Assembly (NCBI RefSeq): GCF_036370855.1
Contig: NW_026991398.1
Location: 682,001 to 746,000, forward strand
DNA from: Dromaius novaehollandiae
Taxonomy: Eukaryota > Chordata > Aves > Casuariiformes > Dromaiidae
DNA length: 64,000 nt
Direction: 5' to 3'
The position numbers and the translations under genes are program-made. This document shows, one piece after another, positions 45,798 to 57,430 of this stretch. Numbering within the stretch: the first letter of the stretch is position 1; each line of letters opens with the position of its first letter. The notes under the pieces are model-generated. The model made no database searches. It saw nothing but the letters and a program-made list of their open reading frames with translations, and had not been told where the DNA came from.

Positions 45798-46409
45798 CAG
45801 AGGCCATCTTTAACACTACCCCTCGCCTGCCAGCAGTGCAGTTCATGGGAAAGGCAGAGCCTGTCTCTGTGCCCAGGGTCTTTCCATTCATGGAGCTGCA
45901 GAGGAGTTTTGGTGGGATCAGACCCCCAGAGGTCTCTAGTCCAACCTCCCACGCACAGCAGGGCTGCTTAGAGCCCTATGGCCTTGTCTGTGATCTCTGA
46001 ACTGCACCTGACCCCGGTTACCATCCCCAGACCTGCTCTGCTCCTCTTGTCCAGGCACTGCGGGACGGCACCTCTCGTTGGTGGGTCACTGCCCTGCCTG
46101 CCTTGCCGGCACCCTCGGCTCCCAGCTCCCCTTCCCACACGCAGCAGCCCAGCTCTTGCTGCTCCCAGCACTCCAGTGCTCTGTAGCAGGAACCCGTTCA
46201 CAAGTGGTGCTTAAACACTCAAGCTGTGATACAGAAACACCTGCTTTCATAACTACACATTAAAAAGCACACCCCAAGTGACTGCTCTCACTTTTTCATC
46301 TAGCTAAGACTCTGTGTGCAGCGTCACCCGGGTAGGGGTTCCAAATCCAAAGCACTCCTTGCTCCTTTAAATGGGCTGTCAGGCAAGAGCTGCTGCTGTG
46401 CCTGCACGG
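45798..46409. repeat. CR1 tail remnant and outer 3' segment of unit C
   Basis: 45880-45975 is a minus-strand CR1 3' end like 39107-39207. 45990-46409 is the direct paralogue of 39559-40040, without the solo LTR. No gene. Confidence 0.6.
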
Positions 46410-48463
46410 CCAACGTTTGTACTTACAACCTTCTCTGGGATCTGCTTGGGTCCCAGCTTCCCTTGCCAAGGCTTTCCTGACCATAGTCAGACACAGGTCT
46501 GAGGCAGAGATGGGGAGTCAGGTCAGCAGGATGGGGACAGGGTCAGGTCAGGACCCAAGAGGTGCAGGGCCAGGCAGAGCCATGTCCACAGCATCACTCA
46601 GGCCAGGCCCAAGGACAAGGGGAGCAGCTCCCTGGCATGGGGGAGGAGGCCCCACAATGAAGCTGGTCACTGTCTCCCCTGCTCTTGTGCCCAGCAGATC
46701 CCCCTCCCTGTCTGCCTGCAGCCCCTCCATGCCCACCCCACTGCCCAGCACAGCACCAGAGCCCTGGCCCTGCAGCCCCTCCAGCAGCTCCTGCTGCCCT
46801 GGGCACAGAGCCGCCTGTCCCAAGCTGGTGCACAGAGAAACCTTCTTCTTCTTCTCATTTCCTCTCTCTGAATGCTGCCCTGCTTTTCTGCTGGGACATC
46901 CCTGCTCCCCAGAGAGCCTTGCCCCAGGTCAGTGTGTCTGTGCTGGCCTGGCCATTCCTGCACCCCTGCCCTGTGCTCCCTGCAGAGCCCCAGGCTGGCG
47001 GTGCTGCTCTGCAGAGTGAGCGGCTGTGGGGCCACAGGGTGACTCCTGACTCAGCTCTGGCCATGCTGGTCAGGGCAGGAAGCAGACCCAGCTGGACAGG
47101 GATCACTGATACTCCTGACGCGTGTCTGTGTTCATGGATGGTGCTTGGAGTGACCCAGGACATTGGCAATTGCAGATGTGTTTGGGGGGGCACCAGCTCC
47201 AGCCTGTGGTGTTTCACTGAGGGTGCAGGAATCACTCTCCAGTGCCCCTTCCCTGGGCCTCCTGGGTCCCCACTGCCTCTCCTGCAATTGCAGAGCCCTC
47301 GTTTCCCCATGCATACCTGGATTTAGTGCTTTACCTTCTGGTTACTGCACCATGGACCGTCCCTCACTTTGTGAGGCTCCAATCACAGCCCACCCCAGGC
47401 ACACGCTGTCCCTGGAGATCCCCTGAGCTCTCCTGAGGTCTCTGGTTCCCCTCCAGAAGGATGGGCATCCCTCATCAGCACTGTCACCTGTGGGACAGCC
47501 CCAGGCAGACATTTCAGAGACCATTGCCCATCTCCACTGGCACTGGTCACCGAGAAATGAGCTCTGAGTGCAGCCCTCAGTTGCTAACAGATCACCCAGG
47601 GACTCTGAGCTCATCCCCTAGGACCCCTGGAGTTCACAAGCAGAACACCAACCTCTTAGCGGTGCAATCCCTGGGGCGTATTTTTGACTCCCTCTTCTGA
47701 AGAAAGGCCAGACTTCAGGCACGTCACAGGGGAGATCCCCTTTTATTACAGAAATGTCATTGTGGAGATCAGGTCTGGCATAAGGGTGCCCACTGCCTAG
47801 TACTGCCTGTACTTCCTGGACACACGCACATGGAAACACAAGCCTACCACCACCAGGTCATGAGAACTCCTGGGCCATATCCACAGCACAGAGCACAGAA
47901 GGCTAGCATGGAAATGAAGAGAAAACTCTGAAAAGAGAAAGTCCTGCTGCTGTGGGTGGATGTGTCTTCAGGACAGCTGCAGCCCCCCCCAGGAAGGCTG
48001 CAGTGAGGAAATGCCTGCTGTGGCAGTGGGGGGATGATACTGCCAAGCACGGGGGTCTGTCCCCACAAGCTGCTGCCTGACTCCCCTCCCCTCCCCTCCC
48101 CCTCCACTTGTGGTGTTGGAGCGCTTTAGAGGGAAGGGACCAGCCCATGGTGACACTTGGCTGCCACCCTCACAGCAGAAGGGTGTGAGATCACACCCTG
48201 ACTGTGACCCAGGGGACATGGGACCCATGGTCTCACCCCAGCTGCACTCGTCTGAGCCTGACTCTGTGCCCCTGAGCTCCCTTGGTGTTAGCGCCAGAAG
48301 AGACACTGCAAAGGGAAACTCTCCTCATTGCACTGGGGCATCCGAGGGAGCTCAGACTAGGGGGCTCTGAGGTTCCCCAGTCGCTGCTGATGAAGGGGGA
48401 AACCGGGCTTCCTGCTTCAACACCGTCCCTGGGTCAGATTCAAATGAGCGATTCTTGAGTAGA
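46410..48463 (-). repeat. 3' flank of OR-C (type F1)
   Basis: Reversed F1 flank, the fullest copy after B. It includes the CAGGCAGACAGGGAGGGGGATC segment, the GGAAAGTCCTGCTGCTG word near 47938, and the conserved AGCTCAGACTAG stretch near 48351. Open frames on both strands follow the GC-rich F1 sequence and are not genes. Confidence 0.65.
47742..47747 (-). terminator. Poly(A) signal of OR-C
   Basis: TTTATT on the plus strand, AATAAA in the sense of OR-C. It lies about 1.19 kb after the stop, or about 0.85 kb if the 344-base LTR is discounted, which agrees with units B and D. Confidence 0.55.
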
Positions 48464-48469
48464 CATAAC

Positions 48470-48813
48470 TGTTGGGGAATGGCTTGAGGAACAGCGACAC
48501 AGTTCTATGGAGATGCTTGTATAGGTGCTAGCTTGAGGAAAATTACAGAGGTTTTGAACTTTACTTGACCTTTAGTTACAGCACAGTGTAGGTAACAAAC
48601 AGCACACCACTAACGGACACTAGAAGTCCCTGGCAGTCGGCCAAGAGACTTGTCAGGAGGGCGTGTACAATTCTTATCCAATGGATGTGCGCCAAGTATG
48701 TAATCGAGAGTCGAATGAGCTATATAAGCTGTGCTTGTTACCAATAAAGTTGAAGCTTGTTTATCACCCATATTGGGTTGTCTCTTGCTTCCCTCGTCCG
48801 TCCTGCCCCGACA
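48470..48813 (+). mobile_element. Solo LTR (344 bp), endogenous retrovirus, ERVK/alpha-like
   Basis: Starts TGTTGGGG and ends CCCCGACA (inverted termini). It has a TATATAAGC box near 48721 and AATAAAG near 48744. It is flanked by a perfect 6-base duplication CATAAC (48464-48469 and 48814-48819). The corresponding place in unit D (about 41120-41140) is empty, so the insertion is younger than the C/D duplication. It looks whole as a solo LTR. It lies 120 bases downstream of the OR-C stop and so would sit, antisense, in the OR-C 3' UTR. Confidence 0.9.
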
Positions 48814-48933
48814 CATAACATGAACCTGATTTTTTTTTTTAAAGCAAAAAGAGAAAAATAAGAAAGAAAGAAATGCAAAACACACAGATTTGATGGGAGG
48901 TACCCTGAGGAATTGATGCAAAATGGACAGTTA

Positions 48934-49866
48934 TCAGTGCTGAGATTGGGCCCATTGAATCAGTTTCTTCAGGGCATCCTTGAGCTGCTTGTTCCTCATG
49001 CTGTAGATGAGGGGGTTCACTGCTGGAGGCACCACCGAGTACAGAACAGCCACCACCAGATCCAGAGCTGGGGAGGAGAGGGAGGGGGGCTTCAGGTAGG
49101 CAAACATGCCAGTGCTGACAAACAGGGAGACCACGGCCAGGTGCGGGAGGCACATGGAAAAGGCTTTGTGCCAGCCCTGCTCAGAGGGCATCCTCAGCAC
49201 AGCAGTGAAGATCTGCACGTAGGACAGCACAATGAAAATGAAACACACAAAGACTAAACAGGCAGTAACCACAATAAGCCCAAGTTCCCTGAGGTAGGCG
49301 TCTGAGCAGGAGAGCTTGAGGATCTGGGGGATTTCACAGAAGAACTGGTCCACTGTGTTGCCTTGGCAGAGTGGTATTGAAAATGTGTTAGCAGTGTGCA
49401 GCACAGAATAGAGAAAACCACTGGCCCAGGCAGCTGCTGCCATTTGGACACAAGCTCTGCTGTCCATGAGCATGCTGTAGTGCAGGGGTCTGCAGATGGC
49501 AATGAAGCGGTCATAGGCCATGATGGTAAGAAGGAAATATTCTGCTGAAATTAAGAAGACAAAGAAAAAGACCTGGGCAGCACATCCTGAGTAGGAAATG
49601 GCCCTGGTGTCCCACAGGGAATTGGCCATGGATTTGGGGACAGTGGTAGAGATTGTGCCAAGGTCGAGGATGGAGAGGTTGAGGAGGAAGAAGTACATGG
49701 GGGTGTGGAGGCGGTGGTCACAGGCTACGGCTGTGATGATGAGGCCGTTGCCCAGGAGGGCAGCCAGGTAGATGCCCAGGAACAGGAGGGAGTGCAAGAG
49801 CTGCAGCTCCCATTTGTCCGCAGACCCCAGGAGGAGGAACTCATTGAGGGAGCTGCTGTTGGACAT
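48934..49866 (-). CDS. Olfactory receptor, OR14-like (gamma-c clade), OR-C
   Basis: Intact 310-residue odorant receptor. The start MSNSSS is identical to OR-A and 24 bases downstream of the splice acceptor (AG at 49891-49892). Visible: N3 glycosylation site, GN at 39-40, LHTPMYFFL at 53-61, paired extracellular cysteines, MAYDRFIAIC, KAFSMC, PAVNPLIYSMRN and tail WAQSQH. All key motifs are present. The open frame reaching to 50073 includes intron sequence and is not coding. It is closest to OR-A (shared QGNTVDQFF in loop 2 and DRFIAIC), as expected if it is OR-A's partner across the inverted repeat. Confidence 0.95.
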   Translation of the reverse strand: MSNSSSLNEFLLLGSADKWELQLLHSLLFLGIYLAALLGNGLIITAVACDHRLHTPMYFFLLNLSILDLGTISTTVPKSMANSLWDTRAISYSGCAAQVFFFVFLISAEYFLLTIMAYDRFIAICRPLHYSMLMDSRACVQMAAAAWASGFLYSVLHTANTFSIPLCQGNTVDQFFCEIPQILKLSCSDAYLRELGLIVVTACLVFVCFIFIVLSYVQIFTAVLRMPSEQGWHKAFSMCLPHLAVVSLFVSTGMFAYLKPPSLSSPALDLVVAVLYSVVPPAVNPLIYSMRNKQLKDALKKLIQWAQSQH

Positions 49867-49892
49867 TTGCTGCCTCGGGGCTTTGGAGGACT

Positions 49893-52682
49893 GTGCAGGG
49901 AGGAAAAGACATTGACAAGTTAGGACTGACTTGGAACAAAACCCACAGCATTTCTCAGAGCAACTCCCCACATGTCCTTTCCCCTTACCAGGAGGACCTT
50001 CCTTCACCTCCTCTGCTTGTGCTTTGACCTTTGCTTTCTGAGTGTACCATGAGGGGCAGGGTCCTCTGTCCATGAGCTCCAGAGGAGTCAGCCCTGCTTG
50101 TTACACAGACACTCAGAATCAAAACAGGATGGTCAGTCATTGTGCAGTGACAAAGTGTCCTTGCAGGGCTGTCAGCGGGATTAGGTGAGACTCCTGAACC
50201 CCTGTTTGGCTCAGTTCTACTCCCGTTGGCTGGGGACCCACGTGACCACCCAGCACAGGCATAATTCATTGCTCTTGATACACCTTAACCGCATAGTATG
50301 TGAGAATTACTGCAGGGACACTTTGTATTTGACTCTTTACAAATGTCTTAGCTGTGCACAATCGGATCACTTTTGCAGCAGGACACTTCGGGACACTCCA
50401 CCCAAGATATTTATCAAAACATTTTGGCATACAAAATGGACTAGACACAGCAGGATTTGCCATGGGGGAATTTCTAGAACCTTCAGAAATTCCCACCTGC
50501 AGGGCTGCCATAACTCACGGTCAAATACTTAATTGTCAGTCCAGTCAATCACCTAGTTTCAAGTTGGTCTGTTGTCTCATGACAACCTGTTCTCTCATCT
50601 GTGCAGATGACTGGCCAGGAAATTCTTGGGCCAGGCAAGGAGCTAATGACCGAAGTGCTCTGGGTGTGCGCACAAGCGTAGCCCTGGTACCCAGCCAAAC
50701 CACAAGTATGACTCCAGAACAAAACTGACTTTTCATATCTGAAACTCATCTGTAACTTCAGTTCCTTAGCTCTCACCGTGTGCTCTGTCACACTGGGTAC
50801 ATGGAGATAGCAAACAGCAACATGTTTTTGGGGGAAGCTGTTTCTGGGGTGGATGCCCTGAGCTGAGTGAGGGGGATTTCATGCAGTGATCCCATGGGAA
50901 TACTCTCCAAGTCCTGCAGGGACAAATGACATGAGTGTCCAGCCCATCAGCCTCTGCAAGAGAAGACCCCTGGGAGGAATTCATCTCCTCCTCTTTCACC
51001 CTTCTGAACAGTTGTCTGTATCCAAATCATTCACCACCAGCTCCCACTCGGTGCAAGGGAGGAAAACAGGCCCATGAAGGCAGGGGTTACAGGACCCATT
51101 GCAGAGGTCCCCGTTCCACTAAGACAGATCCTATCCTCACATCAGTTTACCACCTGCACCACACCTGCAGCCACAATAGGGGTTGCAGAGCATGGGGTAC
51201 AGGCAAGCTGTGTGTCCACATCCTCTCTCTGATTAAGCCTACTCATAACTGGGAAGGGGGTCTGCAACATCCTCACAACCCATACTCCAGAAGAAGGGCT
51301 GTAGCAGAGGGGCTTACTCACCACACGTGGGGCACATCTATTGAAGGGATAGAAATCCTTGGCTTTTTGCATTACTAAAGAATCTTCAGTGGCAAAAGTG
51401 TTTGGGTTAGTGCATTGTCCAATAGGGGATGTCTCCTTAGGGAGACTTGGCGCATTCCCCAGCCCTACAGACTTCATGGTCCAAAGACCCACAGGCTAGA
51501 AGGGGTCTTGGACCACTTGTTCCCATGGAAACGCCTCCAGATGGGCACCCAGGAAAGCCCTCATCTTACTCAGCTCTGCACATCCCCCTGCAGAGAAGGT
51601 TTTGCTCTCAGCCCCTCTGTCAGGCAGTGGTAAAGTGGGCACGTACAGGAGAGATGCACATCTACTCTCCTGGAGCCTGGACTGCAAAGGAGGTGTCTCC
51701 TGCCCTGGATGCTGTGGCCTTGAGGGCAGAGGCTGTGCTAGGCGGCAGAGGAGACACAGGGGCTCGCTTAAGAGAAGGGACTTGGATTGCAGAAGCTGTC
51801 AGGGAATTGCCCACATCCACCCTCCCACAGCCTTTCCTGTTAGAGGTTTCCTCTCTTTCATGCATCATCCTGCTGCTGCCTGGCACTGTCCCAGGGGCAG
51901 ATATCTTCAGGTTTGCAGGTGCTAAGCAGCAGCTCAGACTAACCCTGAGGAGGCTAATAAAGATTATGGTGATGCTGCGTATAGGCAGAGGGGTGGCTGA
52001 AGGGATTTGCTGAGGTTCCTTGCAGACCTTTTGATCTCTCCGTTTAACAGTTTTGGAGTTTCAGTTTCTTGTCTAAACTGAACAACTCCGTTTCCATTGC
52101 AGCCATGTCAAAAGATGGGGAGATTACGCACAGACAGAGGCAGGAAAGCTCTGCCCTTTGCAGGTATGGCCAGCATATACCTTTCTCTGGAAAAGTCCCC
52201 TTCAGAAAATGTCCTGGGGGTGAGCTGGAGCTGAGAGCAGCCCTGAGCCATGCAGCACCCTCTCAAGACGAGAATGAACCTGCCCTGGCGGGGGTCACTC
52301 CTTCCACCCACAGCTTCTCCCTGCAGCACCATCATGGGGAGTTCCCGGCACATGCTGAGTGCTGACCATCGCAGGCAGCAGACTCACTGCCCCGGGTGCA
52401 CAGCATCCTGGGGAGCAGGGACACTGCTCTGAAATGCAGCATTGGGCAGACCTGGGTGCACTCCCTGGCTTCACACCCATGCACTGTTCCTGGGAGAAGG
52501 TAGCCATGATGCCCTGTCCCTGTAATAGTGTGGAAGCTAATCCCTGCTGTAAAGCACCACCTGCTCCAAACAGGAGAAGCTGGGAGAGTCACCCTGACAG
52601 ACCCTATCAGCTGTGGAAGGTGCCAGCTGCAGAAGAAACCTCTGGCAACCACAGCAGTGTTGCCCTGCAGCCAGAGACTTAC
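49893..52682 (-). other. Presumed 5'-UTR intron of OR-C (2.8 kb)
   Basis: The donor GTAAGT is the reverse of 52677-52682, and the acceptor CTTTTCCTCCCTGCACAG lies at 49891-49908 reversed. 50090-50760 is an AT-richer stretch with no counterpart in B or D and no family I can name. 51440-52000 is the shared intronic segment. No gene seen. Confidence 0.5.
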
Positions 52683-52955
52683 TGTGTCAAGGGTGGTGAA
52701 GATTTCTGCTCACAGTGAGCTCTCAGCCATCCTCCTGTTGCTGACTGTCTTTAGCTTCTGAGTCGCTCATCTCATCCTGGCGCCTGCAGGCAGTGCCCTG
52801 AGTCTTGCTGCTCCTTTAAGAGGAGCTGCACCAGGACAGAGCTGTCTCTCTGCAGCACCTGCCAGGTTGCCATGGGCTCCTGCAGTCCCAGGAGCCAGGC
52901 CCAGCAAAGACATGACTTTCTCTGTGCCCTGTGCACCTTCAGGAAGTTCCCGGGG
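52683..52955 (-). other. Probable noncoding leader exon of OR-C
   Basis: The most diverged of the four leaders, but it keeps GGCTCCTGGGACTGCAGGAGCCCATGGCAACCTGGCAG-type sequence and ends ACACA before GTAAGT. Frames differ from A, B and D. Confidence 0.55.
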
Positions 52956-53640
52956 CTCCAGGGCTGACATCTCCTGAAAGACCGTGTGGTCACCCCTGGA
53001 AAATGCCCATTGAAGTAGCCTAAAATAATCACCGATCGTCCCTCCCTAAACAGGGGAGAGAGACTGAGTTCAGCGTTTCAGTTTGTCTCATCACAAGATG
53101 GTTATCTGAGAGGCCACCCTGGAAGGGCCTGCTCCCATCCCATAAGAAGACAGGACACCTAGGCAGGAACAAGAAGGGAGTTCATTTATTCATGCTTTAG
53201 CAATTGGTTTCGAGGTGTCAAGCTAGGCATTAAATACTGATTTGGAAGCTCCTGGGATGCAGTAGGATTCAGTTCCCTCTTGTGCACTCCACAGACTCAC
53301 AGGAGGTGGGATTCCCCTTGCCCAAGTTTTGGGGTGCAGAGTGTGGCTGTCTGCTTCTTGTCTAAGCTCCCATTGTAATCAATGGAGATGGAAGGTGGGA
53401 GTCAGTTGTTCATACACAAACAGCTTCTGACATTGGAAGTGTCAGAGGTGGTCCAAGACGTGTCTCCTTGCTCTGATGTAACAGCTCTGCAACCCACATC
53501 TTTCTGGGGCATCAGCTGCCAGGTGGAGAATCTCCTTGGCCATTCCAAGAAGTGGAGACCTGTGCAGATCCTGATGTTGCAAACAGCTGATGTGATTCAG
53601 TGCAGACACTTGGTTTAATGCAATGACAACAGGCCTGCAG
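52956..53640. repeat. Upstream segment of unit C
   Basis: Reversed paralogue of 8700-9437. CACAGGAGGTGGGATTCCCC near 53300 is shared with 45000 and with 9130 reversed. No gene. Confidence 0.55.
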
Positions 53641-54375
53641 GGCCATGTCACCTGCACGGGGTGTCCAGCACAACCACCATGTTTCTAGCAGATACAGCTC
53701 AGGACCTACAGGAAAATCATGCCACTCTGGAGTGGTTGCTGGACAAACACCCCAGGGCATCTCGAGTCTCCTACCTCTTCCCAAGCAAGGGATTCCCACC
53801 ACTGCCTTTAGGCAAAGTCTATTGCATCTACATCCAAGCATGCTGCAAAGATGGAAGGCACATTGCACCACGGTCTCCACACATACTCCTACACTCTCCA
53901 ATCCATCTAGTTCTCCTCTCCCTAAAGCTTTTCTCACCCCCCAGTTATGTGAACCGGGACCATACTAATGACGCAGCTACAGCGTGGCTAGATTGCAGGC
54001 TGTTCAGGCCCAAGGACCTTCTCAGTGGCACCTTGTCCTTCCTGGACATCTGGTAACTTCTATCACAGGCCCCAAGGTGCTGCAAAGTCATCTTGGGCAC
54101 AAAACACTTTTGCTGCCACAGCTGCATGGCCCAGCTCTGTTTCTCCCTGGCCTTGGGTACTGCAGGGTTTGCTCTCTTAGTGGGTGCCTCATATCATCAT
54201 TGTATCGCCATCTGCTATCTACATCAGCAGGTCTCTGCTCTGAAGTGGGGCCTTTGCATACATGGCGTCCTTGGCTCTGGGGAACAGGTTTTACAGTAGC
54301 AACTCTGCGCTCAGCCCTGGTGCCACAGCTGAGATTCTACAGCCCAAATATACACAAATGCACATAGACCAGTCC
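53641..54375 (+). pseudogene. Degraded OR of a second family (unit C), antisense to OR-C
   Basis: The best-preserved copy of the second-family wreck; the recognisable part begins near 53880. RLFRPKDLLSGTLSFLDIW matches the RLHTPMYFFLxxLSFLDxW of intracellular loop 1/TM2. AQLCFSLALGTAGFALLVGA and then SYHHCIAICYLHQQVSALKW match TM3 and loop 2. A later piece, PQLRFYSPNIHKC, resembles the RLPFCGPNxIxxFFC of loop 2. Frame changes separate the parts and the DRY arginine is missing. Its sequence is closer to OR2/10/13-type receptors than to the OR14-like genes here. Confidence 0.6.
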
Positions 54376-54389
54376 ACAAACAAGAGGAA

Positions 54390-56430
54390 GGGGAGATGCA
54401 CAGGCTGTCACAGAACCGCAAATCTTTAAGCAACCTGAAGAAGTCTGTGGATCACAGACCCCGGTTCCCATGGGGAGACTTTAATCTCCCTGGCATTCCC
54501 TGGGAGGGCAATGCAGCAGGGTGCAGAGTCCAGGAGGATTCTGGAGGGTGTGGAGGACAACTTCCCAGCACAGTTAAGCCAGGCAGGTCAACAAGGGTGA
54601 CACTCTCCTGGACCTGGAACCTGCAAACAAGGAAGAACTGACCAGGGATGTGATGATAATCAGTGTCAACTTTGCCTGCAGTGACCACGAGGTAGTGGAG
54701 CTCCTGCTCCTGAGGGGAGCGGGGAAGAAGAGGAGCAGAGTCCAGACTGTGGATGTCAGAAGTGCAGACTTGGGCCTACTGGGGAGACTGGCTGAGGAAT
54801 CTCATGGCAGGCAGCTCTGAAGGGCAAAGGAGCTCAGAAAACTGGCCGGTCTTTAAGGCAGCGTCCTCCAAGCTCAAGAATGGCCCATTCTGATACCCAG
54901 GAGCACAAGTAGACATCTCAGGAGACAGGCTGGCTAAATGCACAACTGAACAACAGTACAAAAAGGCAGCACACAGGAATGGGAAGCAGGGAGAGGCTGC
55001 AAAGCAGCAATTCAGAAATATTGTCCAAGGAAGTAGGGAAGTAGTTAGGAAAGCCAAAGCTCCTCTAGGATCGACAGTTGCAAGGGATGGCACGTGCATG
55101 AAGATCATCTGCTATTGCTTCACTGAAAGGAAAAGCTTAAAAAAAAGGTGGGTGCATGGCTGAATGCAGCAAGGAATCTGGTGTCAGCTGATGCAGATAG
55201 GTGTGGGGAACTCAATCCCTTGGCTTCAGTCTCTCTCCACCAGGAAGGTCTCCCAGACCATTGTGCCTACAGTAAGGACTCCCAAGGAGAAAAACAACCC
55301 ACAATGAAGGAGGGTAGAGTCAGGAATTATTTGCAAAAGCACCAGTCTATGGCATTGGATGGGCTCCAGCCAAGGATGCTGAGAGAGCTGGTCTCTATCT
55401 AGCAAGGCCTCTCTCTATCATCTTGGAAAGCTGTGGAGGCTCAGGAAGGTCCATGCCTGGAGAAAGGCAAATATTGCATCCATCTTCAGAAAAGGTCAAA
55501 AGGACACTGCAGGGAGCTACAGGCTGTTCAGCTTCGCTTTGGTCACAAAAATGCCATGGAGCAAGTCATCTCTGGCCCCATTTCTGGGAGAAGGAAGGCA
55601 AAGGTGACAGGGAACAGTCAGCATAGATTTACTGAGGGTAAATCATGCCTCACCAACCTAATGGCCTTCTGTGTTGCAAGAGCTGTATTTGTGGACGGAC
55701 AGAGAACAGTGAACGTCAGTTACCTTGACTTTAGGAAGGCTTTTGACGCTTTCTCCCACAGCTTACTTGCACAGCATTTAGGACTTAGGCAGGAGGAAAG
55801 GGCTGTCAGGAGTCTCATGACATTCAGCAAGGACAAATGCCAGGCTCCTGCACCTGGGACAGACCAACACTCTGCAGAGAGACAGGCTGGGGACTGAGTG
55901 GCCATGCAGCAGCTCTGCTGAGATGGACACAAATATTTTGGCATGCAGAAGACAAAATGTGAGACAGCAGTGTGCCTGGGCAGCAAAGAAGGCCAACAGC
56001 ATCCTGGGCTGTATGAATAGGAGCCTGGCCAGGAAGTCAAGGGAAGTGCCTAGCCCCTTGTTCCGGGCACTTGTTAGGCAACATGTACAATACTGCATCA
56101 GTTTTTGGCCCCCCCAGTACAAAGGCCCCCCCCATACAAGGAGGTCCTCAGGAAGACAAAGCTGGGCTCTCCATAATGGTGCATGGCAGAAGGATGAGAG
56201 ACAACAGCCATAGGTTAAAACCAAAGAGGAACAGGCTGGAGAGAAGGACAAACTTTTCCACTGAGAGGATGGTCAAGCATTGGAACATGTTGCCCAGAGC
56301 TGCTGTGCCATCTCCATCCCTGGAGGTTCTCAAGACTGGATCAAGGCCTCAGCAAGCTGGCCTGACCCCAAAGCTGACCCTGCAGTGAGCACTGAGGTCC
56401 TCCCCAGCCTGAAAGACTCCATGATTCCTT
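54390..56430 (+). mobile_element. Old CR1 LINE, endonuclease end to 3' tail (unit C)
   Basis: Recognisable in order: end of endonuclease (GDFNLPGIPWEGNAAGC near 54475), a DHEVVEL-like piece near 54685, RT entry (KHQSMALDGLQPRMLREL near 55340), TEGKSCLTNLMAF (55630-55670), YLDFRKAFDAFSHSLLAQHL (55722-55780), AWAAKKANSILGCMNRSLAR (55975-56035), and the VKHWNMLPRAAVPSPSLEVL end near 56270. The tail ends at CTCCATGATTCC. Frames are broken many times. Reversed paralogue of the CR1 in units A and B. Confidence 0.9.
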
Positions 56431-56929
56431 CCCCTCTGGGTCAATTCTTGTCAGTGTTAGGGGAAGCACTCAGTTCTCATGACCATGGAAGTAAGTCAGA
56501 CACTATGATGAGATGAATCAGCTTGCCTGTCCTGCTCCAGTCAGAGATGTGCAGAGGCAGGGCTGCTTCACACATACCCCTGAACAGCCCTGATCACTCC
56601 TTTGCTTCACCCTTTATTGTGTTTGTGTGTGCTTTACTCCTTCCAAGTTCTACCCTCTTACCAGCCTCATAACCTCCTGTACAAACTGCCCACCTCTCTT
56701 TACCCTCTCCCCACAGACCCTCATTGTGCTTGCTTTGTACCCTCACTAGGCATTCCTGGGATGGCTGCCATGGTAATTCCTACCTAGGTGAGCAATTCCA
56801 TTAAACCAGTACTTCCTTCTAGTACTTGAAGTGTCCTGCAATTCCTTCTGCTATTGTCTTCTTACGGGCATCACAACTCAAGCTGAGCCATCTGCACTCC
56901 ACGTTAACAGCTGCTGCACTGAGCTTTAG
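56431..56929. other. Unassigned stretch
   Basis: No gene. Pyrimidine-rich 56590-56740 contains many CTCC/CCTC words. It has no counterpart in unit A between CR1 and block X. Confidence 0.3.
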
Positions 56930-57430
56930 TCTGGGGCACCTTGAGAAACTTGGGGATTCAGCTAACAGAAACCTCATGACTTTTTACAAAGAGAAGGGGC
57001 AAGTCCTGCACATGGGGAAGAATAACCCCATGTATCAGGGCAGTTTGGGATGTGAGCAGCTGAGGAATGGCCTGAGGAGAAGGCCTGGGTATTGCAAGGG
57101 ATGCCATAGGAGCCAGTGGTGCATGCTCACTGTGAATAAGGCCAGACATCAACAGGGCTGCATTAGGAGGAGCATGGCTTCCCAGACAACAGCAGTTATT
57201 ATCCCCCTCAACTCAGCACTGGTGTGTCCGATTCCCAGGCTCCCCGGAACTATTCTTGGTAGTGGGAAGAAGCATGGGAAGGGGAAACAACCTCAGACCT
57301 GCAGCTTGGGAAGTTCAGACTGGCCAGTAGCATAAAAATAAATTACCTGAAGGGCAGTGCTGTGGTGCAACAGGTCACCCAGAGGGAGTGTGTGATCAGC
57401 CAATGGCTTTGTGTTCCAAGGAACAGCCAG
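56930..57430 (+). mobile_element. CR1 LINE fragment, 3' region
   Basis: Direct paralogue of 13690-14375: GAAACTTGGGGATTCAGCTAACAGAAACCTCATGAC near 56945 encodes a NRNLMTFYKEK piece of the RT end. TTCTTGGTAGTGGGAAG near 57254 and the GTGCTGTGGTGCAACAGGTCACCCAGAGGGAG segment near 57357 are the 3' part. An internal deletion shortens it relative to the unit A copy. Confidence 0.7.
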
